A DNA stretch of 64,000 bases from Clostridium_AD estertheticum_D (GTDB lineage Bacteria; Bacillota; Clostridia; Clostridiales; Clostridiaceae), in the NCBI RefSeq assembly GCF_018861295.1, contig NZ_JAHLDM010000007.1, positions 1 to 64,000 of the forward strand. The letters run 5' to 3'. Every line of letters begins with the position of its first letter. Position 1 is the first letter of the stretch. Positions 8,185-16,977 of this stretch are shown one piece after another. Made by a program: the position numbers and the translations under genes. The notes beneath the pieces were generated by a model. It saw only the letters and a list, made by a program, of their open reading frames with translations. It did no database searches and was not told the DNA's origin.

Positions 8185-8985
8185 TTAGAATAATTCTACT
8201 TGAGATCCACCTTCTATTTCTATTACTTGATCATTAAAACTAATCCATGCAGATTTAAAAGAAGGATTATAAACAAAATTACCTTTTGATGAAAATTTCA
8301 AATTATCAAGCAATTTCATATAATCAACTATTTCTATATTAGTTGCATACCAAATATCATCCTTATTAGATACATAGCTACAAAACTTTTCTATCAAATC
8401 CCAATTATTATCTCTATCAAATTCATAACTATGTCCCCAAACATACATAAGGTATAGATACTGTTTTTTAAATAATGGAACAAACTTTTCAGCATTTTCC
8501 ATCAGATTATGGTTATGGTGACAAGTTGCTTGCCAAGCATAAAAATCATCTGGCAAATCAAAGTTATCCTTACTTCCCACTACTCTAGAATACTCAATTC
8601 CTAAGTATTTCAACATGGATTTTATATTTGAATTATATGATCCATTGGGATATGACATCCCCCTTACTGTATATCCTGCAAGCTCCTCAAGATTTTCTCT
8701 ATCGCCTAATGTCTGTTTTACTATTTCTTCGTTAGAACATCTAGCTATTGTTGGATGAGTTAACGTATGTGATGAAATCTCATGACCTTCATATAGCTTT
8801 TTTACTTCTTCTTTCTTTACGTGGTCTTCTGAATCCAAAAAACCTGAATTTAAATGAAATGTACCCTTTATACCATATTTATTAAAAATTTTGATTAGCC
8901 TTTTATCAGCCAATTTTCCGTCATCATAACTCATGGTTAATGCTTTAAATTTTCCATTAGGAAAACATTTTATAATAGTATTCAT
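8185..8985 (-). CDS. CE4 polysaccharide deacetylase (cytoplasmic)
   Basis: A 266-residue NodB-type deacetylase with no signal peptide. The motif SYDDG replaces the usual TFDDG but keeps both aspartates; HEISSHTLTHP supplies the metal histidines; SYPNGSY corresponds to the R-x-P-x-G motif; a late WGHSYEF provides the last histidine. It ends in a short beta-rich tail. As the last gene of the rhamnogalacturonan operon it most likely removes acetyl groups from imported oligosaccharides, replacing the acetylesterases seen in other such operons. The exact substrate is inferred only from context. Confidence 0.8.
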   Translation of the reverse strand: MNTIIKCFPNGKFKALTMSYDDGKLADKRLIKIFNKYGIKGTFHLNSGFLDSEDHVKKEEVKKLYEGHEISSHTLTHPTIARCSNEEIVKQTLGDRENLEELAGYTVRGMSYPNGSYNSNIKSMLKYLGIEYSRVVGSKDNFDLPDDFYAWQATCHHNHNLMENAEKFVPLFKKQYLYLMYVWGHSYEFDRDNNWDLIEKFCSYVSNKDDIWYATNIEIVDYMKLLDNLKFSSKGNFVYNPSFKSAWISFNDQVIEIEGGSQVELF

Positions 8986-9045
8986 TTTAAAACCCTCTCT
9001 TTCTAATTTAACATACCTTTTTAATAATAAGAAATATTATTTTTA

Positions 9046-10584
9046 TTACCCTTGTTTATTAATTTGTACTCTATTTTCATGCTCGTATTTTAATAAATTG
9101 TTATTTCCCCAACAATCTTCATAATTAAATCCAGTTAAATCTTTAACTATGACTTTGATTTCTTCAGTGGCATCTTCTTTTAATCCACCACTCTTCAATC
9201 TATTTACTTCTTCTTCTAATATCATATGCGATTTTACAGTTAAGTTAAGTTTATAAGATGATATTATACCTATTATAACTAATATAATCGGAACAACTGT
9301 ATACAAAATCAAAAGAGCATGTACTGTAATCTGTGGTTGAACTTTCGCACCTTTAAGAAAACCTGCTGCTTGTAAAATTAGTCCAATTATTAGTACTTCA
9401 ATAGTAGAAAAAATTACATCTAAGAAAGTATTAACCCCAGCATATGCACCTTCTCTTCTTTTTCCCGTGATCATTTCATCAATGTCTGGCATAAATGTAA
9501 ATAAAAATTGTGCAGCATTAACTAAGCCTGTTTTTCCAAAATTCAATGCAACGGTTAAAATAACTAGGAATATATTAGTGTTTGTAGGTCTAATTATACC
9601 AAGACACATAAAACATACAAGAACTAATATTGTTGCAAAACCTCCTATTCTATAGGTAAATGTACCAGTTGTTTTAGCTGTTAACCATATATAAAAGGTT
9701 AAAAACATAACTCCAAAAACAAATCCGACACTAGTTGAAATTGAAACTGACTTTGGATTTAAAAGTAATACAAAAACTATAAAATAAGTATTTATTGTAC
9801 CTGCTAAGGATCTAAACATTTGTTCTGATAAATACATACATAGATAAAGTCTATATGATCTTATCTTTATAGTAGATGCAAAATCATTAATTATACCTAA
9901 AAATCCATTTTTAAATGATATTTTTCCTCTTACAACTTTAACATTCGATTCATTTACAGGACGTTCGTATACCGACAAATAGAAACATGTGAGTGCTATA
10001 AGTGATATTACATCATATATAATAGCTGCTATAAAAAATGTTCCAGCATTGTTTTGTCCAAAGGCATCAAATAATTTTATTATAATCAATGAAGAAGATA
10101 TACCTGCTATTGCACCACCAATCTGATTAAAACCTATTAGTTCAGCACGTTCAACTGGATTTTCTGACATTTCAGCTGCAAAAGTTGCCTGTGGAACGGC
10201 AAGTAAAGGATTTATAAATGACGTGATAATTATTATTGAAGCATAATAAGCTATAGGCATATTAGGTATCCAATATAACGGGAAAGTAAGTATCTTTAAT
10301 GGTATCCCAATTAATAGAATACCTTTCCTTCTTCCAAATCGTTTACCATACCTCGTCTTGTACAAATTGTCACTAATATATCCAACTACAGGCGTAAGAG
10401 TAGCCCCTATAAGTTTACCTATTGTAATCATCAAAGTAACTGTAACTATAGATGCATTACAAAATGTTGTATAAAAGTACATTTGCCAAGCATTTACTAA
10501 AACATCGCTAACACCCGCCAATTGATATGATGAAAATCCTATTTTATTTATCATTTTAAGTTTGCCATTAGTCTTTAATAACAT
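9046..10584 (-). CDS. GPH-family sugar:cation symporter
   Basis: A 512-residue polytopic protein of the glycoside-pentoside-hexuronide symporter family (MelB-like branch of the major facilitator superfamily). Twelve membrane segments are apparent. The loop DNLYKTRYGKRFGRRKGIL is the family's conserved cytoplasmic loop 2-3. Start ATG has AAAGGAG 8 bases upstream. It lies between the lyase and the deacetylase in one operon, so the likely cargo is a rhamnogalacturonan-derived oligosaccharide. No binding-protein-dependent transporter is present, so this should be the sole importer of the operon. Confidence 0.88.
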   Translation of the reverse strand: MLLKTNGKLKMINKIGFSSYQLAGVSDVLVNAWQMYFYTTFCNASIVTVTLMITIGKLIGATLTPVVGYISDNLYKTRYGKRFGRRKGILLIGIPLKILTFPLYWIPNMPIAYYASIIIITSFINPLLAVPQATFAAEMSENPVERAELIGFNQIGGAIAGISSSLIIIKLFDAFGQNNAGTFFIAAIIYDVISLIALTCFYLSVYERPVNESNVKVVRGKISFKNGFLGIINDFASTIKIRSYRLYLCMYLSEQMFRSLAGTINTYFIVFVLLLNPKSVSISTSVGFVFGVMFLTFYIWLTAKTTGTFTYRIGGFATILVLVCFMCLGIIRPTNTNIFLVILTVALNFGKTGLVNAAQFLFTFMPDIDEMITGKRREGAYAGVNTFLDVIFSTIEVLIIGLILQAAGFLKGAKVQPQITVHALLILYTVVPIILVIIGIISSYKLNLTVKSHMILEEEVNRLKSGGLKEDATEEIKVIVKDLTGFNYEDCWGNNNLLKYEHENRVQINKQG

Positions 10585-10639
10585 ATCCTAATCTCCTTTT
10601 AGAAAATTTTATTTTAGAACTCAGTTAAAACGAATATAT

Positions 10640-12334
10640 TTAATTACTCTCTAATAGTATGGTGTCATACATTATAGCTGCATTACAGGTTGTAAATGTG
10701 ATAACGTTTTCCCCAAGGTTTAAAATATTAGAATCAAACTCCACCTCTTCTAAATGATACCAGCCACTCTTCATTGCTGACCTATAAATAGATGTATCAC
10801 TAATGTAATTAGTAGATTTAACAACTTTACCATTAACTTTAACAATTAAAGTAGGCTCCACTTTTCCATCAATTTTGTTTTTAGTAGCAGATGCAATTGA
10901 TATTGTAAGATAAAATCTTTTTTCATCATTTTTATCCATATTAAATTTTATATTCCAATTTCCCGGCTTTGTTTGTGCATAATACCAATCTTCACTTTCT
11001 TTACTTTTTCCTATAACATAATCTAAATTTTCAGGAACCATATTATTCCATTTATAGTTTCTTAATTCATTTCCAAATTTAAATTCTTTCGCCGTACGAT
11101 TAGCCGTTCCAATTTGCCATAGTTTATTTTTACGATATGGTGGATTCCAAATAATCTCCCCCAAATCTAAATTATCATTTCCAATAACTATATAGTCTTT
11201 ACTTAATTGCCTTGTAACATCACCTTTTGTGGCATAAGCATATAATGTATATGTGCCTAGTCTAACGTTATTAATTAAAAACTTACCATCCTTATCAGCT
11301 TGTGAATAGAATATATAATCACCTTTTTGTCTTATAAATTCTCCACCCGATTTAGCTAGTACTACCATAGCATCCTCACTCGATCTATTATGAGTTATAA
11401 TTAATTTTCCACTAACATTACTTCTATCTAAAGGATATAATTGTTCATTTATACATGTATAAGGCCATTTTCTTTCTTCTATATCTGCTTTTTTTCTAGC
11501 ATCATTAATCATTTCTTCTTCATTACCACAATTTATATAAATATACCAAGGTCCATACATCTTTTCCCAATCCGTTGGAACATTAAAATCACCTGTTCCG
11601 AAATGAGCACCAGTCATATAATTTAATATAATAGAATCATAATGTACTAATAATTCTTGTTTTAGAGGACCACTTGGATAATATTCTGTACTTACCGGAA
11701 TAAACCAAAATCCAAATTCCTTACCATATTGACCCCAAAAGTGATTATCTTTAAAATATCCTACATAATCATACTTAGAATATATTTTTCCATTGGTATA
11801 CATTTCTCCATCTGGTAATTCATAAGTTTCGTCTTGAATTTTTTTATTTTTATTCAAATAATCATGGGTTGGTTGTCTTCCCTTTCTTTCTGAATTATAA
11901 GCATGATCAAAAATATTATAATCTAATCTATACACCGTTCTTAACTCACTTAGCCTAAATTCCTTTTTTATGTTATTTTTTACAACTGCATAAGAGTAAA
12001 TACCACTTTCACCTTTTTTCATAATTATGTTATATTCTATATACAATAAGCTTGTCCTATCAATATATCTTATATGCACTTCATCTTTACTATTTGTTAT
12101 TACTTTTAATTCCGCTGCTTTAAAATTTCTAATTTTTCCTTCTGCATGATAATCAAGATAAAATGTATGATTTTTATCTGGATCATTATCTGCTCCATTA
12201 AGATTTTTTATTAACTCCTTATTGTTTTTAAGTAAAGATGTAGCTATGGCATTTTCATTAAATTCCACAGTTAATATTCCATTTGATATTATACTTTTTA
12301 ACCCTTGTACAATTAGTTTAACTTCATCATCCAT
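10640..12334 (-). CDS. Rhamnogalacturonan lyase, polysaccharide lyase family 4
   Basis: A 564-residue protein with the three-domain plan of PL4 rhamnogalacturonan endolyases: an N-terminal beta-sandwich catalytic domain (to about residue 300), a middle fibronectin III-like carboxypeptidase-regulatory fold (about 305-390), and a C-terminal carbohydrate-binding jelly roll. The LWQIGTANRTAKEF stretch at the start of the last domain is characteristic of the family. There is no signal peptide, so it acts in the cytoplasm, presumably on short imported chains. ATG start behind AAAGGATG. Second gene of the operon, 100 bases after the hydrolase. Confidence 0.85.
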   Translation of the reverse strand: MDDEVKLIVQGLKSIISNGILTVEFNENAIATSLLKNNKELIKNLNGADNDPDKNHTFYLDYHAEGKIRNFKAAELKVITNSKDEVHIRYIDRTSLLYIEYNIIMKKGESGIYSYAVVKNNIKKEFRLSELRTVYRLDYNIFDHAYNSERKGRQPTHDYLNKNKKIQDETYELPDGEMYTNGKIYSKYDYVGYFKDNHFWGQYGKEFGFWFIPVSTEYYPSGPLKQELLVHYDSIILNYMTGAHFGTGDFNVPTDWEKMYGPWYIYINCGNEEEMINDARKKADIEERKWPYTCINEQLYPLDRSNVSGKLIITHNRSSEDAMVVLAKSGGEFIRQKGDYIFYSQADKDGKFLINNVRLGTYTLYAYATKGDVTRQLSKDYIVIGNDNLDLGEIIWNPPYRKNKLWQIGTANRTAKEFKFGNELRNYKWNNMVPENLDYVIGKSKESEDWYYAQTKPGNWNIKFNMDKNDEKRFYLTISIASATKNKIDGKVEPTLIVKVNGKVVKSTNYISDTSIYRSAMKSGWYHLEEVEFDSNILNLGENVITFTTCNAAIMYDTILLESN

Positions 12335-12416
12335 TATTTCACATCCTTTAATATATTAGTTTCTTAAAATCATCATATGAATCGTCTATATAACCATACC
12401 TATTTACGTAGATATT

Positions 12417-12430
12417 TGTTAACGTTAACA
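12417..12430. promoter_or_regulatory. LacI/CcpA-type palindromic operator
   Basis: Perfect 14-bp palindrome TGTTAACGTTAACA in the 100-base gap between the hydrolase and lyase genes. With its flanking T it differs at one position from the catabolite-response element consensus WTGNAANCGNWNNCW. It may be a cre site or an operator for a LacI-family repressor. Confidence 0.55.
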
Positions 12431-12434
12431 TGTA

Positions 12435-14909
12435 CTAATCAAAATTTATTCTTAATTTTACACTTCCTCCAATACCCGATTTAAGTTTAGCATCACAAAT
12501 TTTATTAGCTAATGAATTTGTGACCTCAATAGTCAATGTATTTAAGCCTGAACTAACATAATCTAAGATGTCAAAAATGTATGGTGCCCACATTTTAATC
12601 TCTACTTCTTTTGCATTTATGAATACTTTCACGATTTCGTGGGCTTCCTCTAGTTCGAGCTGTATTTCATTTATCCCTTCTCTATTTTCAATTACAAATT
12701 GATTGCTATATATCATGGTTCCAGAATAATTTTTAAATCCTTCCCATTCGTTCCAATGTGTTAGTTTTCCTTCATTTACAATCTTATTTTTTTGGTCATA
12801 AACCTTCCAATCTGATTTTATATCCATAGTATAACAATTGCTGAATTTTTCTTTTTTATCACCGATCGTTGGAACCTTCGAAGTATCTAAAACGAATATA
12901 ACACTTTCTCTTCTATTTATTTCTATAGGTATCTTTATATATTCATCATTTGTTTCTAATACTTTTTGCTTCTTAATTCTTCCTTTCCATGCATCCCATT
13001 TTTCTACATATCCAATATTTTTTATATTTAAAATATCTTTTATCTTTTCTTCACCTTCATTTACAAGAACATAATAGTGCACACCATCTTTAACTACGTG
13101 GCTTACTCTTAATGATTTCTGGTTATGCTTAGTAAACAAATCACGGCTATTTAAACCATCAAGCACGTTTAATATCTCTATTGCTTCTTTAATAACTATA
13201 GTATCTTTTATTTTAATGTTGTATCCCTTTGCATTGTTTATAATAATTGTTCCGCCACCCTGTGAAAATTTTTCCAATGGCTTTATTATTTCTTCAGTAA
13301 CAATACTTACATCCTCAATAATAATAACCTTATATTTTTGTTTTTGAATGTAAACAGCTCCATCCCTTATGTCGCATAAATCGCACATTAGCAATTCCTT
13401 TTCAAAATAATTAAATTCAATAGAATTTTCATATAACGGCTTAACGCTCTTCCAAGGTAAATTATGATTTTCACATAATACAGCAATATCCGTTACGTTG
13501 TAACTATCCGTCATTATAAAACTCATTCTCTTCATATATTGTGAAATTTGGTTGTAATACGGCCACCATATATTATTTGGTCCTACATCTGGTGGTCTTT
13601 CTCCTATTCTTCTCTGCCCTCTTATTGAATAGAAAAAAGCATGAGGATATAAAAGGTTTACACCTCTTACAAATAACCAATCCATAAACCATTTCATATC
13701 GTCAACTGCAAATGACCATTCTATTTTATTTGCTCCACAACAAGCAAAACATTCATTTCCATTTTTTCTTTTACCTCTATGTCTAGCTGAATCAGAAGTA
13801 CACTTAGCCATAGTAGTATTTTCTCCCTGAATAGCCTTATTATCCTCTGGAGCTACCCATCTCCATACAATATCTTGAGCTGGCACCTGAAAATACTTAA
13901 GTAATCCAATATCATCACTTTCATGAGGATGTCCTGTAAGTTCAATATTATGAGTTTCACACCACTCACTTATAGGTTTATAGTAAGATAATTCTAATTT
14001 TTTGTTTATGGCTCTGTTATATCTGGTTTTAATATTGATACTTTCTGTAGTACCTTCTAACCACAATGCTGGTAGATCTTCCTCTCTTCCACCCTGCCTA
14101 ATATAAAATTCAAGAAACCCTCTTGTCCAAGCTATCATATTACCGTGGTTACCTCTACCCATTATGTCTGGTTCGTCAGTAAAGACGCCTGTTATTACAT
14201 TCCCAAAATATTCGCCAAATTCTTTATAATACCTCTCATGAGTTAAACTTATAAAAGATTGTACTGCATAAGGATTAAGTAAATCACTTGAAGCTGGAGC
14301 CTCTAGTTCACCATCATCCTCACCAAAATGTATTCCTCTTATAGTCCCTTTGGTATATGCCTCTACAAAAATAATTATGTACCACTCACCCAAACTTGGA
14401 GGCGCAAATGTTACTTTATTATGCTTACATATTACTTTCTTTATCTGGGAACTATCAAATTTATTTTCTTCAACTTTTTTAATCGCTAAAGCTGATACTA
14501 AGCTTTCTCCATCTTTTTCATGAAATTCTACTATTGTTTCATTGTGACATTTATATTCAAGCATTTTCAGTCCTCTGCTTGCATACTCCGGATTATTCTT
14601 TACAACCGTACCATGAGCCGACCCTGAAGGGTACATAGCTTCATCATATAATACTACCTTCATATTAAGTTTTTCTGCTTCCTCAATAGCTGAGCGCACA
14701 AAACCCATAAATTTATCTGAAAGATATTCAATATTTTTAGGTATTCCTATCCTTGGATGAATAACAAATGCATTAACTCCCTTATTTGAAAAATCATTGA
14801 TTTGCCTTATAATCTCATTTTTATCTAGATCATCATTCCAAAACCAAAAAGGGATTGGCGTATATTCATTTAAAGGATTAATAAATTCATTTCGTTGATT
14901 TTCAATCAT
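12435..14909 (-). CDS. Glycoside hydrolase, rhamnosidase-like
   Basis: An 824-residue cytoplasmic protein. The N-terminal half looks like a (beta/alpha)8 barrel: PFWFWNDDLDKNEIIRQI, then HPRIG, LYDEAMYPSG and GVFTDEPDIMGRG (an acidic TDEP motif likely to carry a catalytic residue). The C-terminal 150 residues form a GH2-type sugar-binding jelly roll. This plan is seen in GH106-like alpha-L-rhamnosidases and related unclassified families. With a PL4 lyase and GPH symporter next door, an exo-acting rhamnosidase on rhamnogalacturonan fragments is the best guess. Start chosen at the ATG at 14909, 11 bases after the strong GGAGGG; the upstream ATG lies inside that site. Confidence 0.7.
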   Translation of the reverse strand: MIENQRNEFINPLNEYTPIPFWFWNDDLDKNEIIRQINDFSNKGVNAFVIHPRIGIPKNIEYLSDKFMGFVRSAIEEAEKLNMKVVLYDEAMYPSGSAHGTVVKNNPEYASRGLKMLEYKCHNETIVEFHEKDGESLVSALAIKKVEENKFDSSQIKKVICKHNKVTFAPPSLGEWYIIIFVEAYTKGTIRGIHFGEDDGELEAPASSDLLNPYAVQSFISLTHERYYKEFGEYFGNVITGVFTDEPDIMGRGNHGNMIAWTRGFLEFYIRQGGREEDLPALWLEGTTESINIKTRYNRAINKKLELSYYKPISEWCETHNIELTGHPHESDDIGLLKYFQVPAQDIVWRWVAPEDNKAIQGENTTMAKCTSDSARHRGKRKNGNECFACCGANKIEWSFAVDDMKWFMDWLFVRGVNLLYPHAFFYSIRGQRRIGERPPDVGPNNIWWPYYNQISQYMKRMSFIMTDSYNVTDIAVLCENHNLPWKSVKPLYENSIEFNYFEKELLMCDLCDIRDGAVYIQKQKYKVIIIEDVSIVTEEIIKPLEKFSQGGGTIIINNAKGYNIKIKDTIVIKEAIEILNVLDGLNSRDLFTKHNQKSLRVSHVVKDGVHYYVLVNEGEEKIKDILNIKNIGYVEKWDAWKGRIKKQKVLETNDEYIKIPIEINRRESVIFVLDTSKVPTIGDKKEKFSNCYTMDIKSDWKVYDQKNKIVNEGKLTHWNEWEGFKNYSGTMIYSNQFVIENREGINEIQLELEEAHEIVKVFINAKEVEIKMWAPYIFDILDYVSSGLNTLTIEVTNSLANKICDAKLKSGIGGSVKLRINFD

Positions 14910-15032
14910 TATCAAACATCCCTCCATAATAAAATGTATTATAATCCTACATTTTTTCTAATTTTTCTTTTACTTTATATTTTATCGTCTGTTATCGATT
15001 ACTTTAAACATTTATATTCCTTTATTTACACA

Positions 15033-15061
15033 ATCATACTTTTCTTCCAACATAAAGTCAA
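15033..15061 (-). promoter_or_regulatory. Strong promoter of the rhamnogalacturonan operon
   Basis: On the minus strand TTGACT (15061-15056), a 17-base spacer and TATGAT (15038-15033). Directly upstream, 15062-15130 is almost entirely A on this strand, as in an UP element. The leader is about 115 bases. Within it an ATCG-N8-CGAT dyad (near 14987-15002) could be an operator. Confidence 0.7.
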
Positions 15062-15188
15062 TAGTTTTTTCTTTGTTTTATTTGTTTTTTCTTTTTTTTA
15101 TTTGTTTTATTTAAGCATAATAAATTTATTTTATAAAATAAAGGAAAAAATCAAGAACATGTAATTTTCTACAATACCAAGAGATTAC

Positions 15189-15239
15189 AAAAAAAATTAA
15201 GCAGCCTTAGCCCCATGTAATCTAGGACTTTAGCCGCTT
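15189..15239 (-). terminator. Terminator of brnQ
   Basis: On the minus strand 15239-15225 pairs with 15214-15199 (G-C rich with wobble pairs and two mismatches), followed by a run of T at 15196-15189. The rest of 14910-15269 holds the promoter of the next operon and no gene. Confidence 0.75.
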
Positions 15240-15248
15240 AAATAGTTT

Positions 15249-15305
15249 ATATTCTTAATTTTATACTTCCTACAATTCCTGATTTAAGTTTGGCATAACA
15301 GATTT
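15249..15305 (-). pseudogene. Fossil of a glycoside hydrolase 3' end overlapping brnQ
   Basis: Read in a frame different from brnQ, this stretch encodes ICYAKLKSGIVGSIKLRI and a stop. The hydrolase at 12435 ends ICDAKLKSGIGGSVKLRI plus three residues. DNA from 15249 matches 12447 onward with about nine mismatches in 57 bases and no gap. It is the remnant of a second copy of that gene's end; brnQ now reads through it out of frame. Confidence 0.75.
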
Positions 15306-16580
15306 GTTTTCCTGATTTGAGTTAACCAAACTGTTAGAAATTACAAAAGCAATTACAGCCGGTATAATCCATCCAAATCCTACACTGGATAACGGAACAT
15401 ATTTAAAAAAACCAATGCTATTTGTTGTTAAATCATTTATAGTATTTAAAACACTTACTATTAAAACTGTGTATGTAGTTATAGTAACTACCTTATTATT
15501 TTTCACTATATCACCAAGTAAGGTAGTAACTATTAAAACAATTACAATTGGATATATGATTTTCAAAACTGGATTTGCCAATTTTACTAAACTATCAACA
15601 TCCTGTGTAGCCATTACTCCACTTACTAAAGCAATAGCAATAGCAATACTTTCGTAAGACAATTTACCCTTGAATAGCTTAGCAAAGAATCTTGATCCAG
15701 CTGAAAGGATTCCTATAGCAGTCGTTAAGCATGCAAGCGAAACACATAAACTAAGTATAACACTACCAATACTACCTAGGTCTAATCTAACAATTGATGT
15801 AACCAAACTAGTTCTAGATATACTTTTTGAAAACAAGGTAGTTGTTTGAGTTCCAAGGTACATAAGTCCAGTATACACAAAAGATAAACCGATTAAAGAC
15901 ACTAAAGCTGATTTCAAAGTTATCTTCATTATATCTTTTTGGCTCTTATAACCTTTTGCTTTAATAGACAAAAGAATTATTGATGAAAATATAACACCAG
16001 TCATAGCGTCCATTGTCTGATATCCTTCTATTAATGCTTTTGAGAATCCACCTTCGTAAGATGTAGTTACAATTGGTCCAATAGGATGTATTATTCCTTT
16101 AACTATAATTATAGCGAGCATTAATAAAAGTGCTGGTGTAAGTACTTTGCCTATCTTGTCAATTATTGAAGAAGGTTTAAGCGAAAATGCAAGCACTATT
16201 ACAAAAAAAACTATAATTGATATATTCTGTCCAATTGATGGGAATAAAGGATGTATTCCCAGTTCGAAAGTTGTTGCAGCTGTTCTTGGAATTGCGAATA
16301 AAGGACCTATAATAAGAACTAAGACTATAGAGACTATTACAGAAAATATTGGGCCTACTCTATCTGCCATTTTTTTAAAATCACCATTTATTTTAGCACA
16401 GGCAATTATAGCACATATAGGAATACCAACTCCTGTAATAAGGAAGCCTATAATTGAAGATAACATTTTATCTCCGGCTGCCCTTCCTAATGCTGGTGGG
16501 AAAATTAGGTTTCCTGCACCAAAGAACATTGCAAATAATGCAGAACCTATAACGATTGAATGTTTTGTTGAATTTTTAAT
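15270..16580 (-). CDS. brnQ: Branched-chain amino acid:cation symporter BrnQ (ATT start)
   Basis: LIVCS-family transporter of leucine, isoleucine and valine, about 436 residues with 12 membrane segments; FFGAGNLIFPPALG near the N-terminus is the family hallmark. The first ATG (16529) would delete the first half of membrane segment 1. The frame continues upstream through KNSTKHSIVIGSALFA to an in-frame stop at 16583-16581. The only codon in this stretch placed for initiation is the ATT at 16580, 8 bases after GGAGG (16593-16589). The last roughly 12 residues are read out of frame from a hydrolase fossil, so the C-terminus is secondary. A T-box is absent, unlike the paralogue at 36012. Confidence 0.85.
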   Translation of the reverse strand: MKNSTKHSIVIGSALFAMFFGAGNLIFPPALGRAAGDKMLSSIIGFLITGVGIPICAIIACAKINGDFKKMADRVGPIFSVIVSIVLVLIIGPLFAIPRTAATTFELGIHPLFPSIGQNISIIVFFVIVLAFSLKPSSIIDKIGKVLTPALLLMLAIIIVKGIIHPIGPIVTTSYEGGFSKALIEGYQTMDAMTGVIFSSIILLSIKAKGYKSQKDIMKITLKSALVSLIGLSFVYTGLMYLGTQTTTLFSKSISRTSLVTSIVRLDLGSIGSVILSLCVSLACLTTAIGILSAGSRFFAKLFKGKLSYESIAIAIALVSGVMATQDVDSLVKLANPVLKIIYPIVIVLIVTTLLGDIVKNNKVVTITTYTVLIVSVLNTINDLTTNSIGFFKYVPLSSVGFGWIIPAVIAFVISNSLVNSNQENKSVMPNLNQEL

Positions 16581-16977
16581 TTAAATAACCTCCGTCTTAA
16601 TTAACATAAATAATTTTTTAAATAAATAATTTATTATTTTATGTATAAATCTGATACTCTTACGCCTAAGGCGTGTGGTCCTTAAATATATCGCCTCCTT
16701 TAATATCTTAAACAAAATATAAAATGATAATTAATTAATGATAAGGTTGTTTTAGTTGTTCTATATTTGTTTTCTATAATTACAGTATATCACAAATTGT
16801 GTATGTTGTCAATATTCCTATACACAGATAAAATTTTAATTTCTTATACTATCCAACTCACGCCTCAACGAGTGGGCTTTCTACACAAAAGCATTGTAAT
16901 TTTACCATTTAATCTTGCTTTAAATAATAATTACTTTATAATATATATTATACAATAAAAAGAACGGATGTGTTATA
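16581..16977. other. Divergent intergenic region between brnQ and mntH
   Basis: Mostly AT-rich. Two similar C/G-rich hairpin blocks bracket it: 16657-16684, with a perfect ACGCC-TAA-GGCGT hairpin at 16663-16675, and 16856-16880, with an ACTCACGCC...GAGTGGGC stem. They may be end remnants of an IS200/IS605-like element. I see no gene and no convincing promoter pair. Confidence 0.4.

Noticed and set aside
14895..15164. 89-codon plus-strand frame rich in Phe, Leu and Ile
   Set aside because: It is created by the T-rich complement of the A-tract promoter region, has no ribosome site and covers a clear minus-strand promoter.
16147..16584. 145-codon plus-strand frame opposite brnQ
   Set aside because: It lies antisense to conserved BrnQ sequence and has no independent features.
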